This document shows, one piece after another, positions 50,825 through 60,007 of a stretch of 64,000 nt of DNA. Position 1 is the first letter of the stretch. The number at the start of each line of letters is the position of its first letter. This stretch comes from Opitutaceae bacterium UBA2377. GTDB taxonomy: Bacteria > Verrucomicrobiota > Verrucomicrobiia > Opitutales > Opitutaceae. Location of the stretch: assembly GCA_002344205.1 (NCBI GenBank), contig DDSZ01000020.1, positions 1 through 64,000 of the forward strand. The letters run 5' to 3'. Below the pieces are notes generated by a model. That model had not been told where the DNA came from. It did no database searches and saw only the letters and a list, made by a program, of their open reading frames with translations. The position numbers and the translations under genes were made by a program.

Positions 50825-53368
50825 ATGAACACCCGACTCGCAACCCAAGTCAGCCTTGCTGCTGGCATCATTGTTATTTGCGGCGGCACCGTGGTGCTCA
50901 CAGGCTGGCTCACCGGCATAGGAGTGATGACCAGCTTCCTTCCAGGCTGGCTGGCCATGAAGGTCAACACGGCCATCGGATTTCTGCTCAGTGGGCTCGC
51001 ATTGGTCCTATTCTCCGCGCAGGTTGCGACCCCATCGCGCCGGCTCACCGGTCAAGTGTGCGCAGCAGCAGCAGCGCTGTTGGGCCTGCTGACTTTCCTG
51101 CAATATATGCTCGGCCGGGATTTTGGCATCGATCAGTGGCTAATCCCCGAAAAGCCGGGGGCAGTGCAAACCGTCCATCTGGGAAGGATGGCTCCGGCTA
51201 CAGCCTTGGCCTTCGTGCTCGCCGGCGTCGCCCTGTTGCTTCCGCGCACACGTTTCGCACGCACTTTCCAGATGCTGGTGCATCTTACCGGACTGCTCGG
51301 ACTGATCAGCGCGTGCCACTACTTTTATCTCGGCCGACCGCTGCTGCCCTACACCCAGATGGCGATCCATACGGCGGGGCTTTTTATGGTGCTGGCGTGC
51401 GGCCTGCTCGCCATGCGGCCCGAGTCCACCCTGGTCACCGTGATGACCGGCGACACCGCCGGCAGCCGGGTGTCGCGCCGGCTACTGCCAGCGGCCACGT
51501 TCGTTCCTCTGGTCCTCGGCTGGTTTCTGATCCACGGTGACCGCTACGGCTGGTATGATTTCGCCACCGGCACCTTGCTCTTCGCGGTGAGCCTCGTGGG
51601 CATCCTCGGCGGGCTGGTCTGGGTCTATGCCGTGCGCCTGCATCGGGCGGATCTCAAACGCCGGGCGGCCGATGCCCGTATTCTCGCACAGTTGGAGCGA
51701 CTCAACCTGCTGGAGCAGGTCACCCGGGCCATTGCCGAGCATCAGGATCCGGAAAGCATCCACCAGGTGGTTGTCCGCCGGCTGGAAGAGAGCCTGCCGC
51801 TGGATTTTTGCGCGATCCTGCTGCGCGAGGCTGACGGGCAAGCGGTGTGGGCGGCGCACTTCGGACTGCACGAGCCGGAACTGGCCGAAACACTGCAAGG
51901 ATTGGATCTGGCAGATCCCGCACTGAATGGAGCGGTGGCAGGTCGGCTGATGCATGAATCGAATCTGGCTGCCACGACTGACGGATCGCCGCTGATCAAC
52001 CGGCTGCGCACGGCGGGCATGGGGTCCGCGGTCTTGGCACCGTTGGCTACGGAAGATAAGGTATTTGGCTTCCTCGTGGCGGTGCGACGGGCACCGGACA
52101 GCTTCAGCAGCGGCCTGTGCGAGTTTCTCACGCAGACGGCAGACCATGCCTCCCTGGCCACCCATCAGGCCCGGCTGCGGTGGCAGCTCCAGCAGGCCTA
52201 CGACGACCTGCGTCACACCCGACAGAGCCTCCTGCAACAGGAGCGGCTCAATGCGCTCGGCCAGATGGCGAGCGGCATCGTCCATGACATCAACAACGCC
52301 ATCACGCCGGCCTCGCTCTGCGCGGAGATTGTCCTCCAGACCGAGACCGGCCTCGGGCCGAAATCGAGGGACCTGCTCCAAAACATCCAGAAATCCATGT
52401 CCAATGTTGCCCAGACCGTGGCGCGCCTGCGCGGCTTCTACCGGGGCAACGAACCCGAAGAACGGCTCGCACCGGTGAATCTGAACGCGATCATCAAGGA
52501 AGTGGTGAAGCTGACCCGGGCCCGCTGGTCCGATATGCCCCAGCAGGCCGGCTTGGTGGTCGAACTGGAGCTGGATCTGTCGTCCGATGTTCCCGTGCTG
52601 GAGGGCGTGGAGGCGGAATTCCGGGACGCGGTCACCAACCTGATTTTCAATGCCACCGATGCGATGCCACAAGGCGGACGGATTACCGTGCGGACCAGGC
52701 TGCAACCGGCCGGCCCGCAGCAGGTGCCGCCGGCCCGGGTAGTGTTGGAGGTCAGTGACACCGGGACCGGCATGGATGAGCAGACCCGACAACACTGCTT
52801 GGAACCGTTTTTCACGACCAAGGGCCAGGGTGGAACCGGCATGGGCTTGGCCATGGTCTACGGCATGGTTCAACGGCACGACGGAACTCTTGATATCGAC
52901 AGCACTCCCGGGAGGGGGAGCACTTTTCGCATCGGCCTCCCGCCGGCCTCCGGCCAGCGCACCGATGCCGCAGTGCCCGCGGTGCGGCCGGAACCGGAAC
53001 GCGACCTGCGCATATTGTTGGTCGATGATGATCCCCTTATCCTCCGCTCGCTGCGCGAGGTGCTATCCAGCGACGGTCATACCGTGAGGGCCTGTCCTGG
53101 CGGGCGGGAAGGGCTGGATGCACTCGCAACCATGCCGGGCGACGAAAAGTTTGATGTAGTGATCACTGACCTCGGCATGCCACAGGTTGATGGTCGCACC
53201 GTGGCGGCCGCAGCCAAGGCCGGCGGAGTGCGTGCCGTCATCCTGCTCACAGGCTGGGGGCAACGGATGGATACGGGAGCAAGTCCGCCCCTGCATGTGG
53301 ATTTGGTTCTCCCCAAGCCACCCAAGCTGCCCGACCTGCGGGCGGCACTGGCCCGTCTTGGTGGATGA
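50825..53368 (+). CDS. Membrane hybrid histidine kinase with GAF and receiver domains
   Basis: 847 residues from MNTRLATQVS. The N-terminal ~270 residues hold several hydrophobic spans. A coiled coil leads to a GAF-like domain (~300-450), a HisKA domain with the phosphorylated His in LGQMASGIVHDINNAIT, an HATPase domain (VTNLIFNATDAM, GTGMGLAMVYGMV) and a C-terminal receiver (LRILLVDDDPLIL, acceptor Asp in VVITDLGMP). The soluble receiver without a DNA-binding output suggests a phosphorelay to a host protein. It ends exactly where the convergent coupling-protein gene ends. Whether it regulates transfer or is cargo is not decided. Confidence 0.88.
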   Translation: MNTRLATQVSLAAGIIVICGGTVVLTGWLTGIGVMTSFLPGWLAMKVNTAIGFLLSGLALVLFSAQVATPSRRLTGQVCAAAAALLGLLTFLQYMLGRDFGIDQWLIPEKPGAVQTVHLGRMAPATALAFVLAGVALLLPRTRFARTFQMLVHLTGLLGLISACHYFYLGRPLLPYTQMAIHTAGLFMVLACGLLAMRPESTLVTVMTGDTAGSRVSRRLLPAATFVPLVLGWFLIHGDRYGWYDFATGTLLFAVSLVGILGGLVWVYAVRLHRADLKRRAADARILAQLERLNLLEQVTRAIAEHQDPESIHQVVVRRLEESLPLDFCAILLREADGQAVWAAHFGLHEPELAETLQGLDLADPALNGAVAGRLMHESNLAATTDGSPLINRLRTAGMGSAVLAPLATEDKVFGFLVAVRRAPDSFSSGLCEFLTQTADHASLATHQARLRWQLQQAYDDLRHTRQSLLQQERLNALGQMASGIVHDINNAITPASLCAEIVLQTETGLGPKSRDLLQNIQKSMSNVAQTVARLRGFYRGNEPEERLAPVNLNAIIKEVVKLTRARWSDMPQQAGLVVELELDLSSDVPVLEGVEAEFRDAVTNLIFNATDAMPQGGRITVRTRLQPAGPQQVPPARVVLEVSDTGTGMDEQTRQHCLEPFFTTKGQGGTGMGLAMVYGMVQRHDGTLDIDSTPGRGSTFRIGLPPASGQRTDAAVPAVRPEPERDLRILLVDDDPLILRSLREVLSSDGHTVRACPGGREGLDALATMPGDEKFDVVITDLGMPQVDGRTVAAAAKAGGVRAVILLTGWGQRMDTGASPPLHVDLVLPKPPKLPDLRAALARLGG

Positions 53369-54892
53369 TCAGATTGAAGCCTTGGCGGCACGTTGGCTTA
53401 CCCGCTCCACGGGTGCCGGCTGGTTACCCCGAGTGAACCGGGTGAACGGTAGCGTCAGCCGCAACGGCCGTCCGATCCTCCGGGGATGTTTCAGGACGGC
53501 CACGCCTTCGTCCAGTGCCAGCAGGGTGGCCGGCTTGAACCACGGCTCATCCGCCATTTGCCAGTTTTGCGAGGTGCGGCCGCCGCTCACGCCACCGGAG
53601 TATTTCCTGACCTCCCGGGCGCCCAGCTTGTCGGCGAGGATCTTCGCGCCCTTTTCATCGGCCGCGCGAAAATGGATCTGGGTGCGCAGGTTTGCCATGA
53701 ACACATCGGCCTTGTTCGGGGTGTCGAACGACGCGTAAAGCGAGAGCGGGGTCTGCGTGGCGGAGATCAGGCACACGCCCGCCTCGCGCAGTTCGTCCAC
53801 GGCCAGATGATCCGAAAACCCGTCCTCGGAAACGAGGGTGGTTTTCTGGCCCTCGTCGAGGACAAGCACGATGACATTGCGCCGGCGCATTTCTGCCGGC
53901 GGCAGGTCGAACCGCCGGAACGCATGCAGAAAGAACAGCTGCTTGAAGAGCAGGTTCAGGTAGCGCCGTTCCACCTGGTAGGTCTGCGGCACGGACAGGC
54001 AGATCAGCCGGCCGGCATCGACCTCGGCCAAGGTGAAGTTGGGATCGATCGAGCAAACCACCTGCCGGATATCCGGCGGCGTGTAGGGCCGCAGGAAATT
54101 GGCGACCGTGTAGACCGTCCCGCTTTTCTGTTCCGGCGGCTGGGCCGCAAAGTCCTTGAAATACTGCTGCTCCGCCGCCGCGGCCGGATGGGTGGACTCG
54201 CCCAGCCGGGCCAGCAGGAGTTCGGTCTCGGAGGAGATGCAGATGGCATCGTGGACATTGGCCAGCGTCACGGGCAGGTCCGCCGCCTCCAAGGCGCGCA
54301 TGCCGTGGGTGATGACGTCGCGCGCGGTCTCCTTGAAAAAGGCCTGTCCGCCCTTCTGGCCTGCCGCGGTCGCGGTATCCACGATTATCTTGGCGTAGGT
54401 GCTCCACGGCACGGCGGGATCGCCGAGCAGGTTGAGACGCAGCGGCGGGATCCAGGATTCGGGGGATACATGGGTGGGCCTCACGCGGATCAGCCGCAGC
54501 GTGTCCGTCTGGCCCAAGGACCGGGCCATGGCTTCGAGCGGCGGCCAAAGGGCACCCTTGGAATCCACCGCGAGGATGCCCGTGCCAGGCAGGGTGGAGC
54601 GAAGCCCGTGCATGATCGGCACCACGGCCCGCGCCGTCTTGCCGGTGCCGGTGGCGCCCGTGATGAAGAAATGGCAGCAGGCCTCGTCCCGGGTCCACTC
54701 CAGCCCCCACAATTTCAGCACGACGGCACGATCTGTAGTAGCCGTGCCGGTCAGCGCGACATAGGCCAGCCAGAGGGCCAGGGCACCGCAGAGCAGGGCG
54801 AGCCCGTAGCCGGTTCCTGTAGCCAGATGGCCGCGAAACCAGGCCGCGCCTGCAAGGCAGGCGGCGATGAGCACAACCACCCTCACTTTCAT
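53369..54892 (-). CDS. Type IV coupling protein (VirD4/TraG/TraD family)
   Basis: 507 residues. Two N-terminal membrane spans (VRVVVLIAACLAGAAWF and GLALLCGALALWLAYVAL) precede the FtsK/VirD4-type ATPase, with Walker A ITGATGTGKT (77-86) and Walker B VIVLVLDEGQ. It brings the relaxase-DNA complex to the mating pore. It overlaps the tail-anchored gene by 4 bases, forming a minus-strand operon with ParA/TraL- and TraK-like genes, the same company as in IncP Tra regions. It ends base-to-base against the histidine kinase stop. Confidence 0.9.
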   Translation of the reverse strand: MKVRVVVLIAACLAGAAWFRGHLATGTGYGLALLCGALALWLAYVALTGTATTDRAVVLKLWGLEWTRDEACCHFFITGATGTGKTARAVVPIMHGLRSTLPGTGILAVDSKGALWPPLEAMARSLGQTDTLRLIRVRPTHVSPESWIPPLRLNLLGDPAVPWSTYAKIIVDTATAAGQKGGQAFFKETARDVITHGMRALEAADLPVTLANVHDAICISSETELLLARLGESTHPAAAAEQQYFKDFAAQPPEQKSGTVYTVANFLRPYTPPDIRQVVCSIDPNFTLAEVDAGRLICLSVPQTYQVERRYLNLLFKQLFFLHAFRRFDLPPAEMRRRNVIVLVLDEGQKTTLVSEDGFSDHLAVDELREAGVCLISATQTPLSLYASFDTPNKADVFMANLRTQIHFRAADEKGAKILADKLGAREVRKYSGGVSGGRTSQNWQMADEPWFKPATLLALDEGVAVLKHPRRIGRPLRLTLPFTRFTRGNQPAPVERVSQRAAKASI

Positions 54893-55383
54893 GCGAGAAA
54901 CACACTCAAGGCGAGGAGCACGCCGAGAGTGACACCGATGAGCAGGGCGGCAAGCAGCTGGCGGTGTTGGCTGGCGCGAATGCCCGGAGCGATCGTGGCG
55001 AGGGACTTTTCGAGCGTCTGCAATTGGGCTACCGCCTGACCGAGCGGCTTGGCCAGCAGGGTGTCGATCTGGCCGGCAAGCTGTGCCGGCTTCTGCTCAA
55101 GCTCGGCCTGCACGCCGGCCAGCGCGTCACCGACCCCGGCCACGGTTTCGGCGGCCTCCGTCAGGGTTTCGATCCGGTTGTCCAGGGAAGTGCGCAACTC
55201 CAACGCCAGAGCGCGCAAAACGTCCTCCGAGCGCTGCAGCCGCCGCCAATGCCAGGCCAGCAGGAGATAAACGGGGTCGCCCGGGTGCAGCTTGTAGTGC
55301 GCCGGAATCCAGCGGAGATCGTCGGGCAACGACTCCGGGTCGAGCCATTCCGGCGGCACGGTTTCCTTTTTGCCCGGGCTCAT
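54889..55383 (-). CDS. Tail-anchored coiled-coil transfer protein
   Basis: 164 residues from MSPGKKETVPPEW. A conserved-looking N-terminus (WLDPESLPDDLRWIPAHYKL) is followed by a long helical coiled coil (~60-135) and a C-terminal membrane anchor (LLAALLIGVTLGVLLALSVFL). It overlaps the ParA-like gene by 4 bases. Position corresponds to TraM-like proteins next to TraK/TraL in conjugative systems; sequence alone does not name it. Confidence 0.65.
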   Translation of the reverse strand: MSPGKKETVPPEWLDPESLPDDLRWIPAHYKLHPGDPVYLLLAWHWRRLQRSEDVLRALALELRTSLDNRIETLTEAAETVAGVGDALAGVQAELEQKPAQLAGQIDTLLAKPLGQAVAQLQTLEKSLATIAPGIRASQHRQLLAALLIGVTLGVLLALSVFLA

Positions 55384-56087
55384 GCGATCAACAGGGACCG
55401 TGCCCGTTCGAACTCCCCGGCCATGTGCGCGTGGAAGCGGATGCACCGCGAACGGTCCAGCAGATGCAGCTCCTCGGCATGGCGTCCCCGGCCCACGGTG
55501 AGATTGGCGGATTGCAGGCGGTTGCGGGTCACCGCAGTGAGGCCGGGCAGGTCGATCTCGACGGTGCCCATCTCCGCGAGCCGGCGCCGGGCCTGACTTT
55601 GGCCAAACAATGCGAGTTCTTGGCTGTCACGCAGATTCCGGATCACGAGCCAGCGCACGCGGGAACCGTGGGAGTCGAGCAGTTCGGCGATCTGGGAGTT
55701 GGCGTCCTTGTCGTCGGTGGCAATGACCACGAACACGATGACGCAGCCGAACTCCTCCTGTAATTCGGGCAGCCGGGTCTCGTCGAGATAGGCCAGCAGC
55801 TTGCTTCCGCCGGAGGCGCGGTTGTCCACCAGCACGACCTCGGCCTCGGACAGGGCATGCACGAGGCGGTCGAGCACCCCCAGCTTGTCGGCGTCCCCTT
55901 CGGTGTTGATGAACTCCGTGCCGGGCACGAGCCGGTAAAACGTGGAATTGGCGTGGTCCAGGTCGAAGGTCTTCACCCGGACGCCGGCGTCCTGCAGGTG
56001 GTCGTAAATCAGGGTGGCGACAAAGCTCTTGCCGATGCCGCCCTTGTCCTGCGGAAAGAGGATGAGTCGCTTGGCCGGCACCGTCAT
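55380..56087 (-). CDS. ParA/TraL-like P-loop ATPase
   Basis: 235 residues from MTVPAKRLILFPQDKGG. A deviant Walker A (DKGGIGKS) is near residue 15, and the switch/Walker B-like strand is VVLVDNRAS. It has the size and fold of TraL/VirC1/MinD-type ATPases that place relaxosomes or plasmids in the cell. Lies between the TraK-like and coupling-protein genes. Its likely job is relaxosome positioning before transfer. The upstream in-frame extension lies inside the TraK-like gene and is rejected. Confidence 0.78.
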   Translation of the reverse strand: MTVPAKRLILFPQDKGGIGKSFVATLIYDHLQDAGVRVKTFDLDHANSTFYRLVPGTEFINTEGDADKLGVLDRLVHALSEAEVVLVDNRASGGSKLLAYLDETRLPELQEEFGCVIVFVVIATDDKDANSQIAELLDSHGSRVRWLVIRNLRDSQELALFGQSQARRRLAEMGTVEIDLPGLTAVTRNRLQSANLTVGRGRHAEELHLLDRSRCIRFHAHMAGEFERARSLLIA

Positions 56088-56443
56088 CAGTAGTGGTCGC
56101 GTGCGACCTTGGGTCCGCGTTGCTGGCCGGTGCCGGTAACGGGCCGACCGGAGCCCGTCGTCGGACCGGCAGGACGGCGCTCCCCGGCGGCAAGGTCCTG
56201 CCGTGCCCGCTCGATTTCCAGTTTGGTGAAAGACCGCCGGCAAAATACGCCCACCCCGGCCGGGGAGACCTTCAGACCATGTTGGGTCAATGACGCCGCG
56301 ATCTGCTCATAGCTCATGAACTTGGCCCGCCAGAGCAGCAATACATCGCGATAGGGCTCCAGCAGGCCGCGGTGGTGGGCGGTTGGGTCATAGTCCCGGG
56401 CTTGGGCCAGCAGGCGGGCGTGCAGTTCGTGGGTTTCCGGCAT
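56087..56443 (-). CDS. TraK-like oriT-binding accessory protein
   Basis: 118 residues from MPETHELHARLLAQAR. A central segment (MSYEQIAASLTQHGLKVSPA then GVGVFCRR) is the helix-turn-helix-like pattern of TraK/MobC-type proteins that bind near the origin of transfer. The tail is basic and Gly/Pro-rich. First gene of the minus-strand DNA-processing operon, directly beside the candidate oriT. The stop shares one base with the next start. Confidence 0.7.
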   Translation of the reverse strand: MPETHELHARLLAQARDYDPTAHHRGLLEPYRDVLLLWRAKFMSYEQIAASLTQHGLKVSPAGVGVFCRRSFTKLEIERARQDLAAGERRPAGPTTGSGRPVTGTGQQRGPKVARDHY

Positions 56444-56772
56444 GGTCCGGTAAATTAAAACGTATGGCTTATAAGTAAAATCAAAAGTGCCGATGTCCTC
56501 CCGGCCACAGAGTAGTGGCGAAGTAGTGGTCGAGTAGTGGCGGAGTGATGGTGTCACCACCAATTCCTAGCGGACGCTAGGGGTGGCGTGTCCCCGGATT
56601 TATGAGTGATACAGGCGGCTTTTGCCGCTTTGAAGAGGTATCGTCTGCGGTGGGTGATGGCGAAAGGACAGGATCCCTTGGTTTTGCCAGGAATGGTTCG
56701 TTCCCGGGCAGGTTGGTCCGAATAATTCGTATTAGAACTAGAAAAAGTATGGGAATTAGATAGGGTTGTTCC
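56444..56772. other. Candidate origin of transfer (oriT) region
   Basis: This 329-base gap lies between the divergent TraK-like and relaxase genes. It holds direct repeats gtagtgg at 56512, 56523 and 56534 and a variant gtgatgg at 56545, all 11 bp apart. A perfect hairpin follows at 56566-56581 (cctagcg, 2-base loop, cgctagg), with a second at 56615-56628 (gcggc, tttt, gccgc). Phased iterons next to an inverted repeat beside the relaxase gene are typical of oriT. The nick site cannot be placed from sequence alone. Confidence 0.65.
56461..56475. promoter_or_regulatory. Single half-site of the transfer operator
   Basis: cgtatggcttataag shares its first ten bases (cgtatggctt) with the arms of the divergent operator at 38456-38509. 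Read on the minus strand it contains a TATAAG hexamer about 20 bases upstream of the TraK-like start, so the site would overlap that promoter. It suggests common control of pore and DNA-processing operons. Confidence 0.55.
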
Positions 56773-59421
56773 ATGGTTCGATTCGACAAGCCCTGTGTGG
56801 TTGTGGCCGGTGCCGTGGAGTATTTCCGCGAGCACATGGCCGTCGGTGATTACCTGACCCAGGATGGCCGGGTGGAGATGTCATGGGTTGGAACCGGCGC
56901 GGCACGCCTCGGGCTGGCCGGCCGATGCCAACGGGAGCATTTCGAGAGCCTTTGCCGGGGACTGCATCCGGCGACCGGCGCCAAGCTGATGGTCCGGGAC
57001 AAAGGTGCCCACCGGCGGGTTTGTTTTTTCGGCCAGATTTCACCGCCCAAGGACGTATCGGTCCTGTATCTGGTCGGTGGGGATGAACGGATCGGCCGGT
57101 GGTGGCAGGAGGCCGTCGCGGAGACTCTCCAGGAAGTCGAAGCGCTTACGGCCACCCGCATCCGCCGGTCGGACCAGAACGCGGACCGCTGCACCGGTTC
57201 GCTGGTCGGGGCCATCGTGACCCATGACGCCAACCGGGCGCTCGACCCCCAGTTGCACACCCACCTCTGCATCATGAACCTCACGTTCGATGCGACGGAG
57301 CAACGCTGGAAAAGCGTCCAGCCCTCCGGATTTTACCGCCATCAGGGCTACTTGCGGGAAGTCTGCTACAACAAGCTGGCGGCACGCATGACCGCAGCCG
57401 GCTATGAATTGGAAGCGGGCCGGCGGATCGGCTTCCAGGTGAAGGGCGTTCCCGAGGAACTCAGGGCGCTCTTCAGCAAGCGCCGGCAGGAAATCCTCCG
57501 ACGGGCCGCCGAGTCCGGATCCTCGTCCCAGGATGCTTTGCAGGCGATTGCCGTGGAGAGTCGGGCGCACAAGTCCCATGCTACGGCCGCCGCACTGCGG
57601 GCGGGGTGGCTGCGGGAAGCCGGCCCACACATCGAGGTCCTGCAGCAAGTGATGGCCAAGGCTTCCGGTCGTCCGGCTCCGGAGTCCCGGATCACCCCAA
57701 GCGAGGCCCTGCGGTCGGCGGAGGCACATGTTTTTGAGCGCAAATCGGTCGTCGATGACCGCTTGCTCTTGCGCGAAGCGCTGGTTGCCGGCCGTGGCTC
57801 CGTGCCGCTTGCTGCACTGAAACAGGCTCTGGGCCGACGCGAGCACAGCGGGGCGTTGCTGCGCTTAGGCGATGAAATAGCCTCCCGTGAGGGTCTCGAA
57901 GCAGAGCGTGAGTTTACCGGTTGGGCGGCCGGCCGGCTGCGCCATTTTGGTCCGCTGGGCAGCGTGCCTGCCCTGCGAGGGTTGGGCGATGACCAGGCCG
58001 AGGCCGTGCAGGCGGTGCTTGGCTCCCGCTCCGGCGTGATGGTGCTGCAGGGCGATGCCGGGACCGGCAAAACCACTTCGCTGAAGGCTGTGCTGGCCGG
58101 AATCGAGCAGGGTGGGGGACGGGTTTTTGGGTGCGCGCCCTCCTCCGGGGCGGCCGACGTCCTGCGGCGGGAACTCACGGCGGAAGCCGACACCTTGCAG
58201 CAATTGCTTGCGGGCGAAGCCCTCCAACGGGCCGTGCGCGGCCGGGTCCTGCTGGTTGATGAGGCCGGTCTAATCTCGGTCACTCAGATGCGCTATCTCT
58301 GCCGGCTGGCCGACCACAACGGCAACCGGCTTCTGCTGGTGGGGGACACGAAGCAGCATCATTCCGTCGAGGCCGGTGACGCGCTCCGCTGCCTGCAGGA
58401 GTTTGCCCGGGTGCCGGTTATCCGTCTGACGGAAATCCGCCGGCAACACGATCCGGTCTACCGCAGGGCCGTCGCAAGGCTGGCCCGGGGAGATGCCTTC
58501 GGGGCATTCAATGAGTTCAACCGGCTGGGTGCGGTGCAGGAAATCCGCCAGGAATCGGCCATGTTTGCGACCGCGGCCGCGGACTATGTGCGTACCGTCC
58601 GCGCCGGGAAGTCATGCCTGGCGATCTCGCCGGTCTGGGAGGAAATCCGTGCATTTACGGCCGCGGTCAGGGCACGGTTGCGTGATGCCGGCGTGCTTGC
58701 CGGCGAAGACCGGGTTTTTGCCACCGTGGAGCCCTTCAAATGGACGGTGGAAGAGCGCCGTCGCAGCCAGAACTACCGTGCCGGTGATGTGCTCCTGTTT
58801 TACCGGGATGTTGGTGGCTTCAGCCGATATGATTCAGCGACGGTTGTCCGGGTAGAAGGGAGGGAACTGGTGCTGCGTGATGCAGCGGGTGCTGAACGGC
58901 GGATCGAACCGAGTCGGTGCGGAGGCTTTACCGTTGGCTCCACGGCGGAGCTCCCGGTGGCGCCCGGCGACCGTCTTCTGATCCGGGCCAACGCAAAGCC
59001 AGCCAACCTGCGCAATGGTGATCTGGTCGAGGTGGCGTCCATCGCTCCGGATGGTGCCCTCACCTTGAAGGGTGGACGCACGGTTCCGCCATGGTTTCGC
59101 CAATTCAGCCATGGCTATGCCGCAACCTCCCATGCCGCACAGGGGAAGACAGTGGACCGCGGCATTCTGCTCATGGCCGAAGCCGGCATCGCTGCGGGCA
59201 ACCTAAAACAGGCCTATGTCTCGAACTCCCGCTTCCGCGAAAGCCAGATGATCTACACCACCGACAGGGAGGCCGCGCGCGAATCCATGATGCGGCCCTC
59301 CGACCGCAAGCTCGTCAGTGAGCTCATCGGTCTGGTCGAAGGGGAGAGCCCTACGCCTCACGGTTGGCGTGCCCGCTGGGCAGCACGCATGTCACCATCG
59401 GTCCGACTTTCGGCTGCCTGA
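56773..59421 (+). CDS. MOBF relaxase-helicase (TrwC/TraI type)
   Basis: 882 residues. The N-terminal relaxase has candidate nucleophile tyrosines at 17 and 27 (VEYFREHMAVGDYLTQDG) and the metal-binding His triad 151/162/164 (HDANRALDPQLHTHLCIMN). The C-terminal part is a RecD/TraI-like helicase with Walker A GDAGTGKTT (from residue 427) and Walker B-like LLVDEAGLISV. It nicks oriT, stays bound to the 5' end and unwinds the strand that is passed to the recipient. Reads away from the candidate oriT. Length is near TrwC's 966. Confidence 0.93.
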   Translation: MVRFDKPCVVVAGAVEYFREHMAVGDYLTQDGRVEMSWVGTGAARLGLAGRCQREHFESLCRGLHPATGAKLMVRDKGAHRRVCFFGQISPPKDVSVLYLVGGDERIGRWWQEAVAETLQEVEALTATRIRRSDQNADRCTGSLVGAIVTHDANRALDPQLHTHLCIMNLTFDATEQRWKSVQPSGFYRHQGYLREVCYNKLAARMTAAGYELEAGRRIGFQVKGVPEELRALFSKRRQEILRRAAESGSSSQDALQAIAVESRAHKSHATAAALRAGWLREAGPHIEVLQQVMAKASGRPAPESRITPSEALRSAEAHVFERKSVVDDRLLLREALVAGRGSVPLAALKQALGRREHSGALLRLGDEIASREGLEAEREFTGWAAGRLRHFGPLGSVPALRGLGDDQAEAVQAVLGSRSGVMVLQGDAGTGKTTSLKAVLAGIEQGGGRVFGCAPSSGAADVLRRELTAEADTLQQLLAGEALQRAVRGRVLLVDEAGLISVTQMRYLCRLADHNGNRLLLVGDTKQHHSVEAGDALRCLQEFARVPVIRLTEIRRQHDPVYRRAVARLARGDAFGAFNEFNRLGAVQEIRQESAMFATAAADYVRTVRAGKSCLAISPVWEEIRAFTAAVRARLRDAGVLAGEDRVFATVEPFKWTVEERRRSQNYRAGDVLLFYRDVGGFSRYDSATVVRVEGRELVLRDAAGAERRIEPSRCGGFTVGSTAELPVAPGDRLLIRANAKPANLRNGDLVEVASIAPDGALTLKGGRTVPPWFRQFSHGYAATSHAAQGKTVDRGILLMAEAGIAAGNLKQAYVSNSRFRESQMIYTTDREAARESMMRPSDRKLVSELIGLVEGESPTPHGWRARWAARMSPSVRLSAA

Positions 59422-59423
59422 TC

Positions 59424-59771
59424 ATGGACGTGCATGCACATTCAAGGCGACTGCTCGCCAGACCCGTGCATTCTTGGGGAGAACTGGCTGAAAAGGGAGG
59501 GGATGCGGTGGCTGTCCGTTTTGTCCTGGTCGACCGGGTGGTCACCTATCCCACCGCCCAGTTCAAGCGCTGGGAGCATTTGCTCGGGGACCATGAGACG
59601 TTTGTCATTCGCACCGACCGGGAGGAGGTGGTGATCGAGGGCCGTGATCTCACGCCAATACGAACCGCGCTCGATCTTGGCCGGTTGTGCGAGCTGCGCC
59701 TCAACTACTCGGCGAAGGTCGGCGCCCGCCCCGGGCCGCAGATCCGTCGCATCACGATTGAAGCGACATGA
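59424..59771 (+). CDS. Unknown 115-residue protein downstream of relaxase
   Basis: Starts at MDVHAHSRRLLARPV, 2 bases after the relaxase stop, so probably co-translated. Mixed alpha/beta, with ERTD-type charged turns (FVIRTDREEVVIEGRD) and a basic tail. No family recognised. The earlier in-frame start at 59364 lies inside the relaxase gene. Confidence 0.6.
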   Translation: MDVHAHSRRLLARPVHSWGELAEKGGDAVAVRFVLVDRVVTYPTAQFKRWEHLLGDHETFVIRTDREEVVIEGRDLTPIRTALDLGRLCELRLNYSAKVGARPGPQIRRITIEAT

Positions 59772-60007
59772 TGTGTGGTTCCAAAACTTCGTATGGACTT
59801 ACGCTTCGAACGCCTCGCACAGGTCTGCATACACGAAATCCGTATGACTGTGGGAAAGCGCGAACGAAGCGAGGGATCGCCGCATGAATGTGCTGGGTGA
59901 ATCTCGCGACACGTCTCGAATCCATGAAATCCGCGCGGCGATCCCTCCCGGTCACGAAATCGTCATGATGCTGCGCGCCAATGAAGGGGTTCGGGTGTTT
60001 ACCTCTT
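59772..60007. other. Intergenic region between relaxase operon and integrase 3' end
   Basis: 236 bases in a convergent gap. A small plus-strand frame (59884-60123) overlaps the integrase and has no family features. Imperfect inverted segments around 59790-59870 (cttcgtatgg, gcgaacgaagcg) are present but no clear terminator. Confidence 0.35.

Noticed and set aside
56506..56560. CRISPR-like repeat array
   Set aside because: Units are only 11 bp apart without spacers; they are iteron-type binding sites in the oriT gap.
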